Both the position numbers and the translations under genes were made by a program. The notes under the pieces are model-generated. The model worked only from the letters and a program-made list of their open reading frames with translations, had not been told where the DNA came from and searched no databases. From assembly GCA_964646605.1 (NCBI GenBank), contig CAZYEX010000153.1, forward strand, positions 1-12,815: a DNA stretch of 12,815 bases, read 5' to 3'. Origin of the DNA: SBAX01 sp964646605. GTDB taxonomy: Bacteria > Planctomycetota > Phycisphaerae > UBA1845. This document shows, one piece after another, positions 12,739-12,815 of this stretch (position 1 is its first letter; each line of letters starts with the position of its first letter).

Positions 12739-12815
12739 CGTTCGAAGCGCGGTATGTCAGCGGCGTGACACGGAGTTCGCTGGCCGATTCGATGGACCTG
12801 CTTCTGGCAGCGGCG

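Overview
The window looks like GC-rich chromosomal DNA from a planctomycete, most likely Phycisphaerae-like. The basis is a C-terminal IPTV-type (IPTL-CTERM) sorting tail behind a choice-of-anchor Q / Asp-Cys-rich region, a murQ gene with an exported GHL10-type glycosidase, a fused exported MsrB-MsrA, and long gene-free gaps packed with short dispersed repeats of the kind common in those genomes. This assignment is inference; there is no rRNA, tRNA or other phylogenetic marker here.

Layout, left to right. Positions 1-704 hold the 3' end of a possible plus-strand gene and a minus-strand hypothetical gene (173 aa). An upstream reading frame (697-852) overlaps that gene by 8 nt and is cut off where a repeat begins. 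Positions 849-1311 are a mosaic repeat block. Positions 1360-4711 are a plus-strand run: murQ (MurNAc-6-P etherase), a lipoprotein-like GHL10/DUF187 glycosyl hydrolase, and a ROK sugar kinase. Positions 4712-5678 are a 967-bp convergent gap with no gene but many palindromes, including a perfect 20-bp stem. Positions 5679-7891 are a minus-strand pair, prmC then murA. Positions 8008-10251 encode a large O-antigen ligase/polymerase-like membrane protein, divergent from prmC. Positions 10285-11358 encode an MsrB-MsrA fusion on the minus strand. Positions 11359-12159 are a second repeat block. Positions 12160-12738 encode the C-terminal part of an IPTL-CTERM surface protein on the minus strand.

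Function. Five genes can plausibly be tied to the envelope. MurA starts and MurQ removes the lactyl ether that defines muramic acid, so synthesis and salvage of MurNAc sit side by side. The GHL10 protein resembles the DigH/YddW family, which acts on peptidoglycan glycan strands, and the ROK kinase could phosphorylate a released amino sugar. The Wzy/WaaL-like protein would act on a surface polysaccharide, and the exported methionine sulfoxide reductase would repair envelope proteins. The joint pathway is inference.

Structure. The main non-genic signal is a composite repeat present in inverted orientation at 849-1311 and 11641-12083. It brackets about 10.3 kb containing all the recognised metabolic genes. 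A component of it also occurs a third time downstream of murA, as a terminator-like hairpin. I saw no CRISPR array, transposase, phage gene or toxin-antitoxin pair.
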